Position numbers and translations under genes: made by a program. Shown here one piece after another: positions 8,614-18,134 of a DNA stretch of 64,000 nucleotides. Position 1 is the stretch's first letter; each line of letters begins with the position of its first letter. This stretch comes from Stentor roeselii (Eukaryota > Ciliophora > Heterotrichea > Heterotrichida > Stentoridae): assembly GCA_006503475.1 (NCBI GenBank), contig RSEH01000167.1, positions 44,282 through 108,281 on the forward strand. Direction: 5' to 3'. A model generated the notes under the pieces. It worked only from the letters and a program-made list of their open reading frames with translations, made no database searches and had not been told where the DNA came from.

Positions 8614-11600
8614 ATGGAAGGAATCCGTACTTTAAAACCTGATAGTACTCTTGACAACTTCAACCCCCGGGCAAGGCTTAGTAAGAAGCTTCCTCTTTAT
8701 CTGCAGACTATGAACGAGGTAGACAAGGCGATCAACAGGAAGTTAGTTCAAAGTATGAACAAGAAAATTACCTTTTTGAAAAACCCCCGAGAAGTGCCTC
8801 CTTACGATAACCCAAAACTAGGAGTTCTTGCAAAAGACTCCGCCTTTCGAGTGAGTCCAGACCTTGTTTTATTTACTGACTACGAAGAAGGAGGAATCTA
8901 CGAGATCCAAGTAACCATCACTAACGTGTCGGGTCTTCTTCGTAGAATACAAGTCCTTCCCCCAGCGACTGATTTATTCAGTGTGGCTTCAGTTCTCTTT
9001 CCGGATAATGAGACTGGTCTTATCGCTCCTGGAATGAGTGCAAAGGTCCAGATACACTTTCATGCCTCGTCTTTAGCCGACTTTGAAGACGAGTTTGTTA
9101 TCAAGACTGAAGGAAAAGTCTTACAAGTTCCTATTAAAGCTAAGAGAGAACCGCCTAATCTTACACTGGCTAAAGTACTTGAATGTGGAATGGCTTGGGC
9201 TGGAGATAGAGTTGATACGGTTTTTCGATGTCAGAACTTGGGAGGAAGTGCTGGGTTCAAGTTTTTTCATTTGGATGAAAGCAAAGATCCGGATATTGGA
9301 GATGAAATTTTGGTTTCTGGACCTTTTACTATTTTTCCGCTTCAGTTTTACCTGGCTACTGGACAGTTTGTAGATGTTTATGTTTGCTTTCAACCTACTC
9401 AAGGAGGACTTGTTGAGAATAAAGTTATACTTGCTTGTGATAATCAGAAATCGGATTATTATACTTTTAAGGGTCATGGTGCGACACTAGAATTAAACGT
9501 AGTTCAAATCGACGACAAGCAATTAAACTTCAAAGAAAATCCCTTAAGCGCGATATGGTTCGAAGAGAGTCATCCAAAATCAGAGTGTTCTCGAGTTCTT
9601 CACATCCAAAACGCAAGTCTTCTTCCAGTGAACTACCACTGGTCAACCTACATAACTTCAGACGAGATAATTTCATTAGACCCTCAAAACATCCACTATT
9701 CAATAAGCCCAAGCCAAGGAACGATGCCTCCATCATCCCTGCAACAATTTAAAATAACCTTCGCTCCGACCTCTTCTCATCCATTCAACGAATTCGCTGA
9801 CTTATTCGTAGAAAACATTCCAATTCCTGCATTGTCTCACATTTCAAAGCAGCTTCAAGAGTCTCCATTATTTAAAGACCCTTCGACTTTATTTTTAGGA
9901 AGTAACGGAAAGTTTCCCCCGATACCTTACATTAAGTTTAACCTTCATGGTGAAGGAAGTTTATGTCAACTGTTGTTCGACCCGCCTTTTTACTGCTTTC
10001 CTGAAGACCTGGCAGTGGGTGTCGAGTACTCAGGGACTGTTTCATTGAAAAACAGCAACAACGGCCCTGTAAAATTCGAGATTAAAGAAGTCCAGGACCT
10101 TGATTCCAGTTCTCAAGCTTTTTTTGAGCTTAATCCGAAAAATGGCCTGATTGATGCGAAGCACTCAATTCAAGTCACTTTTAAAATTCGCCCTGAAAGT
10201 GTTGGCCGACATAAACGGTACTTTTTATGCACTGTTGAAAATGGTCTTCCACTTTACTTGATGATTTCTGGAAATGCTGTTGGACCTACTATCAAGTTAG
10301 ACTGTCCAGACCTCAACTTCGGCATCGTCCGTTGTGGGGAGACAGTAGAAAAAACGTTAAAAGTCCAAAATTTATATCAAAACTCAGTCGAAATTTCTAT
10401 TCAAAGTCACAGTGAAATTCTTTCAATCAGCCCAAAGTCCTTTCAGATAGCCGGTGAAGGTTATCAAGAAGTGTTGATTTCTCTTCAGTCAGACACAGTT
10501 CAAAGAATCGAGGAGATCCTGAAGATAAAAGTTCACAACAGTGAATCGTCCTTCATCTCACTAGTGGCTGACATTCAAAGACCTTTGGTGTACCTGGACA
10601 TCTACGAGTTTACCCTGGGTTCACTTTCAGCAGGAGTTCCTTCAAAAGAGCGAAAAGTGAATCTAGTGAACTTCGGGAACATCTCAGCGAAGTTCAACTG
10701 GGACAGCAGCCGGGAGGACTGTTCCTTCACAATAAGTCCGAAATCAGGTGAAATCCTTCCTCGTTCCTCAACCCTCTGCACCTTCACCGTAACACCCTTC
10801 GAAGGCGGAAAACTAGAGCAGGTCTGGATGTGCACCGTCGAAGGAATGGAAGGCGAAATTGGAATTTTCACATCTGCAACAGTAAAAGGTTTAGAAATCG
10901 CTTACGTTGTTTTTGATGAAAGTGTTCACGTTAACTCAAAGCCAGGAAACCTTCCACCTTCTCTTTACAATACAAGTGAACGTCAAAGTTTCATCAGTTC
11001 AATGACTCTCAGCATTCCTCCTGAACAACTTCTTAAAAATGTCGACTTCGGGACTGTCAACATCAGCGAGCCGAGGACTTTCAAGTTTCTCATTAAAAAC
11101 AACTCAGGACTTTCCACGACTTTTGACCTGCGATGTGAAAGGTTTGAACCCAGCAGGTACCATGACGAGCTCCTGGCAGAGAAAAAAGCAAAAGAAACTC
11201 AAGCCTTACAATATGTAAAACAACCGAGTAAGGTAAAATTCGCGAATTCAACGAAATTTACTAAGAAAGAAAGAGAAAAATTACCTCCACTTTTAACTGA
11301 TGCTCATGAACACCAGAATAAATTTTCTACAAAAGAAGGGGAAACTTTTACTGCTACGAAACAGTTGGAAAAGAGTCAGAAGTTTTATTTGGGTAATAAT
11401 CAAGGAATAGCTTTTGTATGTGAGCCTCGGAAAGGGACTTTGCAAGGGTACAGTGAACAGCTGGTGACTGTCACCATGTACAATGATATCTGTGGAAAGT
11501 TTGAAGACCTCCTCGTCAGCGCTGTGAAAGGTCTAAAGCCTCATAAAATTCCTGTTCGTTGTCGGGTAAAGGGCTCTCCTCTCAACATAGTCCCTAACCA

Positions 11601-13017
11601 GCTGGGGATAAACTACAAGTCCGACCCGCTGGTACTTTCTTTAGGCTCAGTCCCTATAAAAGGCTCCCTTAGCAGAAAAATTCGACTTTTCAACTCAGGC
11701 CCGAAACCCATTCAGCTCTTTTGGAAAGTTTTTAATTATGAGTCACTTGCAAGTCGCACTGATGACATCTTTCGTATTTCTCTGCAACCTTCTGTAATGG
11801 CTGCTGTTTCAGATGATGAAAAACCTGATGTTTTTGATGTGAAGTTTCAAGCACTTGAACCTGAAGAAAGTGAATCGGCTTTTGACATTTCTCCTAAAAC
11901 TTGTGTTATTGGAGGGAAGTCTGAATTTACTTTTAATGTCACTTTTTATTCGGAAGAAGAAATTTTGCATCAGGCCATTGCTCTTGCCCATCCTTTGATT
12001 GATGAGGACGGAGAAGAAACGAAACTTGAAGAAATTGGGTTTTTGTTGCAGGCTAGAACACTTCGGCCGTTTTTACATGTGGATAAAGTCCCCAGGGCTG
12101 ATGGGAATCATTATGTCGCTTTTGATGCTTATGCCTTGGCTGGACCTGCTGGGGCGAAGGACTTGTCCTTGACTAATGTGACGAATTCTGCATTGAGCTT
12201 TAATGTTTCTATTGAATCTGGACCTTTTATTATTACAGGATTTAAAAATTCCGCCGCTCTTGCCTTGCAAGACTATGAAGGAGGCTCTGTCGCTGATGCT
12301 GTTGAAAACTTGAAACTTAAAAAAAGTAGCTCGAATCTTCCTTTAGTACAAAAACATGTACTTGCCCCGGAGGATAACTTGATGATTGGACTCAAGTTCA
12401 TCAAACCTAACCCGAATGACCTCGACGCTTGGCCTGAAGTGGCGAGAAGTACTGTTAAAGGAAGACTTGCTATCAAATTTTCTAATAATGAAGAACAGTT
12501 CGTTAATTTAGAAGCCAGGCTTTACAGACCTAAACTTGTCATGTCTAGTTTTCAATGTGATGAGTTTAAAAATTTGACTGAACAGGACTTTGGAGTTGTT
12601 AACACCCAGCATTATAAGAAAATTACTATTTTTATGGTGAATGTCAGCCCTGTTGATGCAAAATGGGAACTTAAGTATTTGAAATTTCCCAAAAAACCTG
12701 CATCGAAACTTAAGACTATGACTAAAAAGGAAGTTGAAGATGCTGGAATTGTTGATGATTCTGAAGTTTTTGTTTTTTCTGTTAGTGAAGGGAACTTGCC
12801 AGGACCTTCTATACCTTTGAAAATGACGCCAACGGGACCTGCTGCGCCTTTACCGAATTGTGCTGAGGATAAACTTCCGATTGCTATTCATATCATGTTT
12901 AAGCCGAAACTTGCGGTGCTTTATAAGTCTTTGTATAGAATTGTGGTTAAAGGAGGACCTGATATTGATTTTGTGCTTAAAGGAACAGGGTCATTTGAAG
13001 AACATCATGATGCTTGA
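8614..13017 (+). CDS. DLEC1/hydin-type ASH-domain ciliary protein
   Basis: 1467 aa. Built of repeated immunoglobulin-like ASH/MSP beta domains, each with hallmarks such as GLIAPGMSAKVQIHF, LECGMAWAGD, LDCPDLNFGIVRCGE, FDISPKTCVIGG and VDFGTVNISEP. The N-terminal block (SPDLVLFTDYEEGGIYEI, then NVSGLLRRIQVLPPATDLF) most resembles DLEC1 among the hydin-related axonemal proteins; CFAP47 or CFAP74 are alternatives. A charged insert near residues 870-930 interrupts the domain series. Such proteins sit on axonemal microtubules or the central pair. It is the only gene in the window ending in TGA, followed two codons later by an in-frame TAA (tga tct taa). Confidence 0.8.
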   Translation: MEGIRTLKPDSTLDNFNPRARLSKKLPLYLQTMNEVDKAINRKLVQSMNKKITFLKNPREVPPYDNPKLGVLAKDSAFRVSPDLVLFTDYEEGGIYEIQVTITNVSGLLRRIQVLPPATDLFSVASVLFPDNETGLIAPGMSAKVQIHFHASSLADFEDEFVIKTEGKVLQVPIKAKREPPNLTLAKVLECGMAWAGDRVDTVFRCQNLGGSAGFKFFHLDESKDPDIGDEILVSGPFTIFPLQFYLATGQFVDVYVCFQPTQGGLVENKVILACDNQKSDYYTFKGHGATLELNVVQIDDKQLNFKENPLSAIWFEESHPKSECSRVLHIQNASLLPVNYHWSTYITSDEIISLDPQNIHYSISPSQGTMPPSSLQQFKITFAPTSSHPFNEFADLFVENIPIPALSHISKQLQESPLFKDPSTLFLGSNGKFPPIPYIKFNLHGEGSLCQLLFDPPFYCFPEDLAVGVEYSGTVSLKNSNNGPVKFEIKEVQDLDSSSQAFFELNPKNGLIDAKHSIQVTFKIRPESVGRHKRYFLCTVENGLPLYLMISGNAVGPTIKLDCPDLNFGIVRCGETVEKTLKVQNLYQNSVEISIQSHSEILSISPKSFQIAGEGYQEVLISLQSDTVQRIEEILKIKVHNSESSFISLVADIQRPLVYLDIYEFTLGSLSAGVPSKERKVNLVNFGNISAKFNWDSSREDCSFTISPKSGEILPRSSTLCTFTVTPFEGGKLEQVWMCTVEGMEGEIGIFTSATVKGLEIAYVVFDESVHVNSKPGNLPPSLYNTSERQSFISSMTLSIPPEQLLKNVDFGTVNISEPRTFKFLIKNNSGLSTTFDLRCERFEPSRYHDELLAEKKAKETQALQYVKQPSKVKFANSTKFTKKEREKLPPLLTDAHEHQNKFSTKEGETFTATKQLEKSQKFYLGNNQGIAFVCEPRKGTLQGYSEQLVTVTMYNDICGKFEDLLVSAVKGLKPHKIPVRCRVKGSPLNIVPNQLGINYKSDPLVLSLGSVPIKGSLSRKIRLFNSGPKPIQLFWKVFNYESLASRTDDIFRISLQPSVMAAVSDDEKPDVFDVKFQALEPEESESAFDISPKTCVIGGKSEFTFNVTFYSEEEILHQAIALAHPLIDEDGEETKLEEIGFLLQARTLRPFLHVDKVPRADGNHYVAFDAYALAGPAGAKDLSLTNVTNSALSFNVSIESGPFIITGFKNSAALALQDYEGGSVADAVENLKLKKSSSNLPLVQKHVLAPEDNLMIGLKFIKPNPNDLDAWPEVARSTVKGRLAIKFSNNEEQFVNLEARLYRPKLVMSSFQCDEFKNLTEQDFGVVNTQHYKKITIFMVNVSPVDAKWELKYLKFPKKPASKLKTMTKKEVEDAGIVDDSEVFVFSVSEGNLPGPSIPLKMTPTGPAAPLPNCAEDKLPIAIHIMFKPKLAVLYKSLYRIVVKGGPDIDFVLKGTGSFEEHHDA

Positions 13018-13021
13018 TCTT

Positions 13022-13320
13022 AAATAATATTAAGTAACTTTTTTAGATCTTTATGATGGTTGCTGGGTGTTAATTTCTTACTTTTATTGATTGAGTTCAA
13101 TATAATATCAAGTATATTTTATATTACTTCTGATTATTCAGGGTGTTAATTTCATTGATGTTTTGATTAAATTTAGAATAATATTAAGTAAATTGAAGAC
13201 CTGTCTTATTTTGCAGGGTGTTAATTTCTTACTTTAAGATTGTGTTTTTAATGTCAGTAACTTTAGTAAACCTTTCCCATTTTGCAGGGTGTTAGGGTGT
13301 TAATTTCTTTATTTTTATAA
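13022..13320. repeat. Degenerate ~75-bp tandem repeat with telomere-like GGGTGTTA units
   Basis: Four imperfect units fill the gap between two convergent genes. Each has the core GGGTGTTAATTTCTTA or close to it, starting at 13065, 13141, 13216 and 13287 (spacing 76, 75, 71). Units also share an upstream AATAATATTAAGTAA-like block (13023, 13101 weaker, 13183). The last unit holds two telomere-type units in a row, GGGTGTTAGGGTGTTA. TGTTAGGG is the G-rich strand of the CCCTAACA telomere repeat that I recall being reported for Stentor and Blepharisma. Confidence 0.75.
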
Positions 13321-13379
13321 AGTTTAAATTTTAAGCCTTCTCAATACTACTCTTTACACTTAATCTTACTTCTCAATCT

Positions 13380-13850
13380 CTAATTAATCCAGTCATTATC
13401 ATCAAACTCACATTTAGCAAAGGCATCTGCCAGGTTTTCACTGAGTTCCAGTGAAAACTCTTGGCTAATTCCCATTTCTTCCATTTGATTCCTCAAAAAA
13501 TCGCTAGGTTCAAGAACGATCTTATCTACTGTAAGTGTATCATTAGTCGAAATAGTTTCATCTTGGACTTTTCCATCAAGATACGGATAATCTGATGTCA
13601 CAAGAAACAAGATTAAATTGAATTTGTTTTGTGACATGCACCCTGGCACTAGTTTCACCTCTAAGACTGAAAGTTCAGGGACAAGTTTAAATATAGAGTT
13701 TTTTATTTCAAGGTTATCTTTTGAAAGGACTACTTAAAAGATACCGAAAGGTGAGGCTGCTTCTTCTGAAATCGGATAAGAAATGAAAATTATTGGACAC
13801 TCACATAATGCGAGCATCTTCTCGATAAAGTTTTCGACTGATGATTTCAT
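13380..13850 (-). CDS. Unknown 151-aa protein, two exons joined by a 15-nt intron
   Basis: The frame opens with ATG at 13850 (MKSSVENFIEKMLALCE) and meets TAA; removing 13730-13744 (GTATCTTTTAAGTAG, sense strand) joins it in frame to the rest (PFVLSKDNLEIKNSIF, then KLVPGCMSQNKFNLILFLVT), ending TAG at 13380. Spliced length 456 nt including the stop. The product is small, mixed alpha/beta by eye, with an acidic C terminus (FAKCEFDDNDWIN). I do not recognise it. A reading that ignores the intron would start at an internal ATG and lose about 58 residues. Confidence 0.75.
13730..13744 (-). other. 15-nt spliceosomal intron
   Basis: Sense strand GTATCTTTTAAGTAG: GT start, AG end, with an in-frame TAA inside. 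Removal restores a single frame across 151 codons. Length and form match the 15-nt introns known from heterotrich ciliates. Confidence 0.8.
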
Positions 13851-13989
13851 CTTTACAGTTAATAAATTGAATTCTTTAATGATTTCGAGTAATAGATGCG
13901 AAAAATTTTATATCAGATTTCAGAGATTTTAATAAACTTCTGAAATTTTCTCTACTCCAAGTTTAAAAATAGTCTATTTTAGATTATTA

Positions 13990-16900
13990 TTAAAAATGAC
14001 TCAAAACAATCTTTCCAGATGATATTCGAAGCTTGGTCATTACTGAATTTATTTTCGCATTATCACCAAGGTAGATAAAACTAGGTCTTTTGTGATCTAA
14101 AGTGCATCCATCCAAGAAGTACCCATTTTTATTTTTGAAGATGATAATACTCGCTTTTTTCCCATCAATAAACACAATTCGATTCAAAATACATTTCTCT
14201 TCAATAATAATTTTCTTCCTATCAATATCCACATGGATCAATTTCGCAAAAGACTCAAAATCTTTAACATAATTTCCTATATTTTTAGTCAAAACATCAT
14301 CATCAACAAGAATTTCTAAAAAAGTTCTAGATTCATTCTGATAAACTTTAACATAAAACGTGTAAAGATTAGGAGTGATGCTGAAAGTAGTGACAAGTTC
14401 ATAATCTTCATTAGTTTGAATAGTATTCGACTTTAATATATTCATCAAGTTAGGCACCACAGAAGCTTTTGCAAGTTCAATGGTGGGTCTTCTTCTAAGA
14501 GGCGACCTAGACTCAGATTCTTTTAAAAAAGTGAATTTTTTATCAGAGTTTTTCAAGTTCTTTAAAACTTCTTCAAAAACAAAGACTTTTTTATTTCCCG
14601 CCCTGTAAAACTTCTCCATGAACCCTTCAGTGAGTTTACTTTTGAAGACATCGAAGCCTTTTATCGCAGCCAAGTAGTTTTTATTAAAAAGTGCATAAAC
14701 CAAAATAGTGAAACTCGATCCTTGTATCTTAAAGTTTTCCTTAAATAAAAAAACCAGTTTAATAAAAACCTTCCTTCTAGCTTTATAGCCTCTTATTAAA
14801 GCTTGCAATTTCGCAACGAATTTATCAAGAACAACAGGAGGTCTTGAGCAGTCAATATAAAATTCATCACTGTTGATAACAACCATATTTTTACTAATAT
14901 GCTCAGCGATTGCCAGTATTGCTTTCTGGTCAATTCCAGTAATCGATGCAGCCTGGGAAAGCCCGATGGTAGTTTTTCTGCATCCTTCTAAAGAAGAATT
15001 AAGTTTAGCGTAAAATTTAAATTCACTTTCTTCGAAAATTTCAGTATTTTCCACAAAAGTCGCACAGATCAAGTACATTGAAATTCCTTGACGCACAGCG
15101 ATTTTTGATATGATGTGAACGTTTAACAGTTCATCGACTGCAGCAGGAAGAGAATAACGGACCAGGTCTGAAGTGACGATGGAGCCGTAAGAAATCCTTA
15201 AAGACGGGATAAGCGATTTCGGGTCATAGATCCCTAAATGTTTAACTATTTCAGAATGAGTGAATTTTCTGGTCAAATGACTCAAGTTTCCTTTCAATGA
15301 GATCAGTTTGACTATTAACGACTTCTGCTTATCTATAGTTGCTTTCAATATGTAAGATACGTAATTCAGCTCTTTTATTAAGAAAATTGGCCATTCAGAG
15401 TTTTCTATTTCTTCATCTGGTATGAAATTGGTTTCTATGTAAAATGAATTTTCAGGGTCGTCTGCGTAAATATCTGCATGTGCCCGGGTGATGACGATTT
15501 TGTTGTCAATCACGGTAGTAGCGTCAATCAACTTGTGCAAGTCTTCGATTTTATTCAAGGCTGAAACGTACCTCAAAGGGTTTTTTATTAGTTTATAAGC
15601 CAAGCATCCCTGATCTGAAAAGACTTCAATGATCAGTCCTTGCACTACTTTAAAAACGTTGAAGTTAAAAATAACACCCTGGATTTTTTTAGATTGATGA
15701 AAAACTGAAGTAATTTCTAAGTTTTCTAAAGCTTTTTTATTTCTCTTGAATCGTGCTCTGAACTTAAGCTGGACTTTTTTTAAGAGTTTTAAAAAATCAA
15801 CTGATTGGGTAAGTTTTTTTGTGCTTATTTTAGGAACTGGAATTGGAATTAAAGAATTTTCTTTTAAGGTAAAGTTGTTTAAAATCATTTCTATTGATGA
15901 TTCAATTTTACCTGATTTGACTCTGAATAAAGAATTGATTTCTGATTGAGAAAGCTGCAGAGATGAAATAAGGATTTGGTCAGGATGAAGGCATTCAAAC
16001 AAGTACTTCTTTTTATTTGAGGTATTCACAAAACATCTGAAAATCAAGTCTTTTTGAGAGATCTGCTTTTTAATACTTTCAATGAATCGAAAATTCAACT
16101 TTTCTAATATTTTTCCTGGGGTTTTATAGTCAATCGCGAAGAAGTAAATGAATGAGTTATTGTGAGGAAAAATTGAATTTTCGAAGAAAGGCAGAAAATT
16201 TTCCTCTGGGATAAAAAATACTGACCTGGAAGGGGTCGAGTTGTCGATGATGCAGATTTCGACTTGGGACCCTTCGCATGAAATGACTTTATATATGAAA
16301 ATAGTCAAATTTTTCTTTGACTGTTTGCATTTCACATGAAAAACCAGTACTTTTTCAGAGATTTGTTTGGGATAGTCGAGTTTCAACTGGCCTTCAGAAA
16401 TCGTGAGGTAGTTGGTTACTGAATTTCTGATAAAATAATCAATTTCTTTGTTTTCAGTCATTGGAATAGTCAGTTCAAAGGCTTTTTCCTCATCTTGAAG
16501 TTCGGCCTTTATGATGGTTTTTTTCTTGTTGATGCTGAAAAACACGTCGACTGTTTTTCCGTTTATGACTGATTCACATGAACAGAAATGAAGAAAAGAT
16601 TCAGTGGCTTTCTTTTGGATTTGAGAATATCTTAGAATTCCTTCATGCAAGAAAAATTTTGATTTACTGAAATTTTGCATTTCTTGTGGACTGAGATCAA
16701 AACTGGATTTTTTTTCGTTAGTTTCTAAGAAAACTCTGAAAGAATCTTGGATTTTCGCAATTTTTATGTAAAAAATATGATACTCAAGTAACAAAACTAG
16801 AGATTTTTCCCACTTTTTCCGGTTTTTTATCAGGGAAAATTTTTCTCTTGCCAGGTATCCTCGGAAAAATGCTTGAATTTTTATAACAGCAGCTAAGTAC

Positions 16901-18066
16901 TCTTCGCTGATGATTTTTTTAACAATAAGGCATTTCCTCAAAAAATGTTTTTCAATGATTTGACTATTCTTTTCAACACCCTGAAAATTTTCCCTTTCAT
17001 TTTTCTGATGATCTAATCCACTCCCTTCATTTAATTTTTTTTTTACATCCTGGCTTTTTTTTCCATTTTTAACCTGAAAACTCTGCATTTTTTCAGCTAT
17101 TCCCTTATCCTTCTCATGATTTCCCTCAACTTTTTCAACAGCCCTGCCTTGAACCCGAAATTTTTTCTTTAACACCCTAATTTTCTGATCATTACTTTTT
17201 GCTCTTTCCTTATCACAACTAAATTCTTGCCTCTTCCCAACACCCAAAGGTTTTCTAAGTCCTTCACTATTACTCTTCTGCGACTCAATCAAAATATTCA
17301 ACCTTATAAGTCCCTCAGGTGTCTTAGGGGGTGTCAATAGTTCTATTCTCTGACTGAAATCTTCAGAATTATTCCTTTTTTTTCCATAAATCTCTTGAGC
17401 CAAACTATTCAGAAAGGTTGAAGTTTTTCCTTTAAAGCCTTCAGAACAGTCGAACTGTCCTGATCTGTTAAGACTTGGCCTTTTTGCAGAGCTTGGCCTT
17501 GTCGTAGACTTCAGTTTTGAGTAGTGCTGAGAAGGTGTCGGGCAGGTCATTTGTTTGCGTTTTCCAGCAGTTGAAGGCCTTTTGGATCTTTTGAAGTAAT
17601 CTTTTTCTTTTGATGCATAGTTCATTGAGCTGGAAACTGAGAAAGGGAAACTTGGCTCGTTTATCAGTTGAAGGAATTCTTCTTGGAGAAGAGGCTTGTT
17701 GGAAGGTGGATCATCTGTCGCTGTGCATGGGTGAAGATCTTTTAGTTTGGAGTACTGAGTTAATAAATTAGAGTTTTTCACGTAGGGGATGATTTGGTCA
17801 GCTTTTGAGAGAAGTTTTAAGCATAAGGCGGTGTCTTGGTGGTTTTGGAAGTGCTTGATTAGGGTTAATAGAGTTGAAAAGGCTTTTGATGCGGTTTGAG
17901 GGGTGGAAATAAAGGAAAGAGATGTGGTCAATGTTTTTATGTCGGGTTGAAGAGATGAGAATATGCTTTGGGCTATTTTTTTTGAGATTTTTTGGCATAG
18001 GTCGGATATTTGGTTATCAAAAAATAGAACCTTTGGACTTTGTGCAGTTATGCGTTGTTTTTGCAT
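13990..18066 (-). CDS. Large IQ-motif protein with repeated beta-rich modules
   Basis: 1358 aa. The first 390 residues are basic and disordered. Then three calmodulin-binding IQ-like helices: AAVIKIQAFFRGYLAREKF (near residue 395), KKVQLKFRARFKRNKK (near 770) and VAKLQALIRGYKARRKVF (near 1090). After each comes a line of the form K-I-Q-(G/D)-x-x-F followed by about 300 residues of alternating hydrophobic strands, so the protein looks like IQ-plus-beta-domain modules used three times. IQ proteins bind calmodulin or centrin, often at the cortex or cilia of ciliates; this family I cannot name. Its start lies 68 bp downstream of the stop of the ZC2HC1-like gene on the same strand. Confidence 0.8.
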   Translation of the reverse strand: MQKQRITAQSPKVLFFDNQISDLCQKISKKIAQSIFSSLQPDIKTLTTSLSFISTPQTASKAFSTLLTLIKHFQNHQDTALCLKLLSKADQIIPYVKNSNLLTQYSKLKDLHPCTATDDPPSNKPLLQEEFLQLINEPSFPFSVSSSMNYASKEKDYFKRSKRPSTAGKRKQMTCPTPSQHYSKLKSTTRPSSAKRPSLNRSGQFDCSEGFKGKTSTFLNSLAQEIYGKKRNNSEDFSQRIELLTPPKTPEGLIRLNILIESQKSNSEGLRKPLGVGKRQEFSCDKERAKSNDQKIRVLKKKFRVQGRAVEKVEGNHEKDKGIAEKMQSFQVKNGKKSQDVKKKLNEGSGLDHQKNERENFQGVEKNSQIIEKHFLRKCLIVKKIISEEYLAAVIKIQAFFRGYLAREKFSLIKNRKKWEKSLVLLLEYHIFYIKIAKIQDSFRVFLETNEKKSSFDLSPQEMQNFSKSKFFLHEGILRYSQIQKKATESFLHFCSCESVINGKTVDVFFSINKKKTIIKAELQDEEKAFELTIPMTENKEIDYFIRNSVTNYLTISEGQLKLDYPKQISEKVLVFHVKCKQSKKNLTIFIYKVISCEGSQVEICIIDNSTPSRSVFFIPEENFLPFFENSIFPHNNSFIYFFAIDYKTPGKILEKLNFRFIESIKKQISQKDLIFRCFVNTSNKKKYLFECLHPDQILISSLQLSQSEINSLFRVKSGKIESSIEMILNNFTLKENSLIPIPVPKISTKKLTQSVDFLKLLKKVQLKFRARFKRNKKALENLEITSVFHQSKKIQGVIFNFNVFKVVQGLIIEVFSDQGCLAYKLIKNPLRYVSALNKIEDLHKLIDATTVIDNKIVITRAHADIYADDPENSFYIETNFIPDEEIENSEWPIFLIKELNYVSYILKATIDKQKSLIVKLISLKGNLSHLTRKFTHSEIVKHLGIYDPKSLIPSLRISYGSIVTSDLVRYSLPAAVDELLNVHIISKIAVRQGISMYLICATFVENTEIFEESEFKFYAKLNSSLEGCRKTTIGLSQAASITGIDQKAILAIAEHISKNMVVINSDEFYIDCSRPPVVLDKFVAKLQALIRGYKARRKVFIKLVFLFKENFKIQGSSFTILVYALFNKNYLAAIKGFDVFKSKLTEGFMEKFYRAGNKKVFVFEEVLKNLKNSDKKFTFLKESESRSPLRRRPTIELAKASVVPNLMNILKSNTIQTNEDYELVTTFSITPNLYTFYVKVYQNESRTFLEILVDDDVLTKNIGNYVKDFESFAKLIHVDIDRKKIIIEEKCILNRIVFIDGKKASIIIFKNKNGYFLDGCTLDHKRPSFIYLGDNAKINSVMTKLRISSGKIVLSHF

Positions 18067-18134
18067 GTTTAATTTAATGGGGTGATGAAATTGCTGATAG
18101 AAGACTTCAATAATAGATGAGGATATTAAAATGA

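Noticed and set aside
13287-13303. Telomerase RNA gene on the minus strand
   Set aside because: The template-like stretch is one of four related tandem units, and I see no promoter or terminator layout. Kept only as an idea under the repeat finding.
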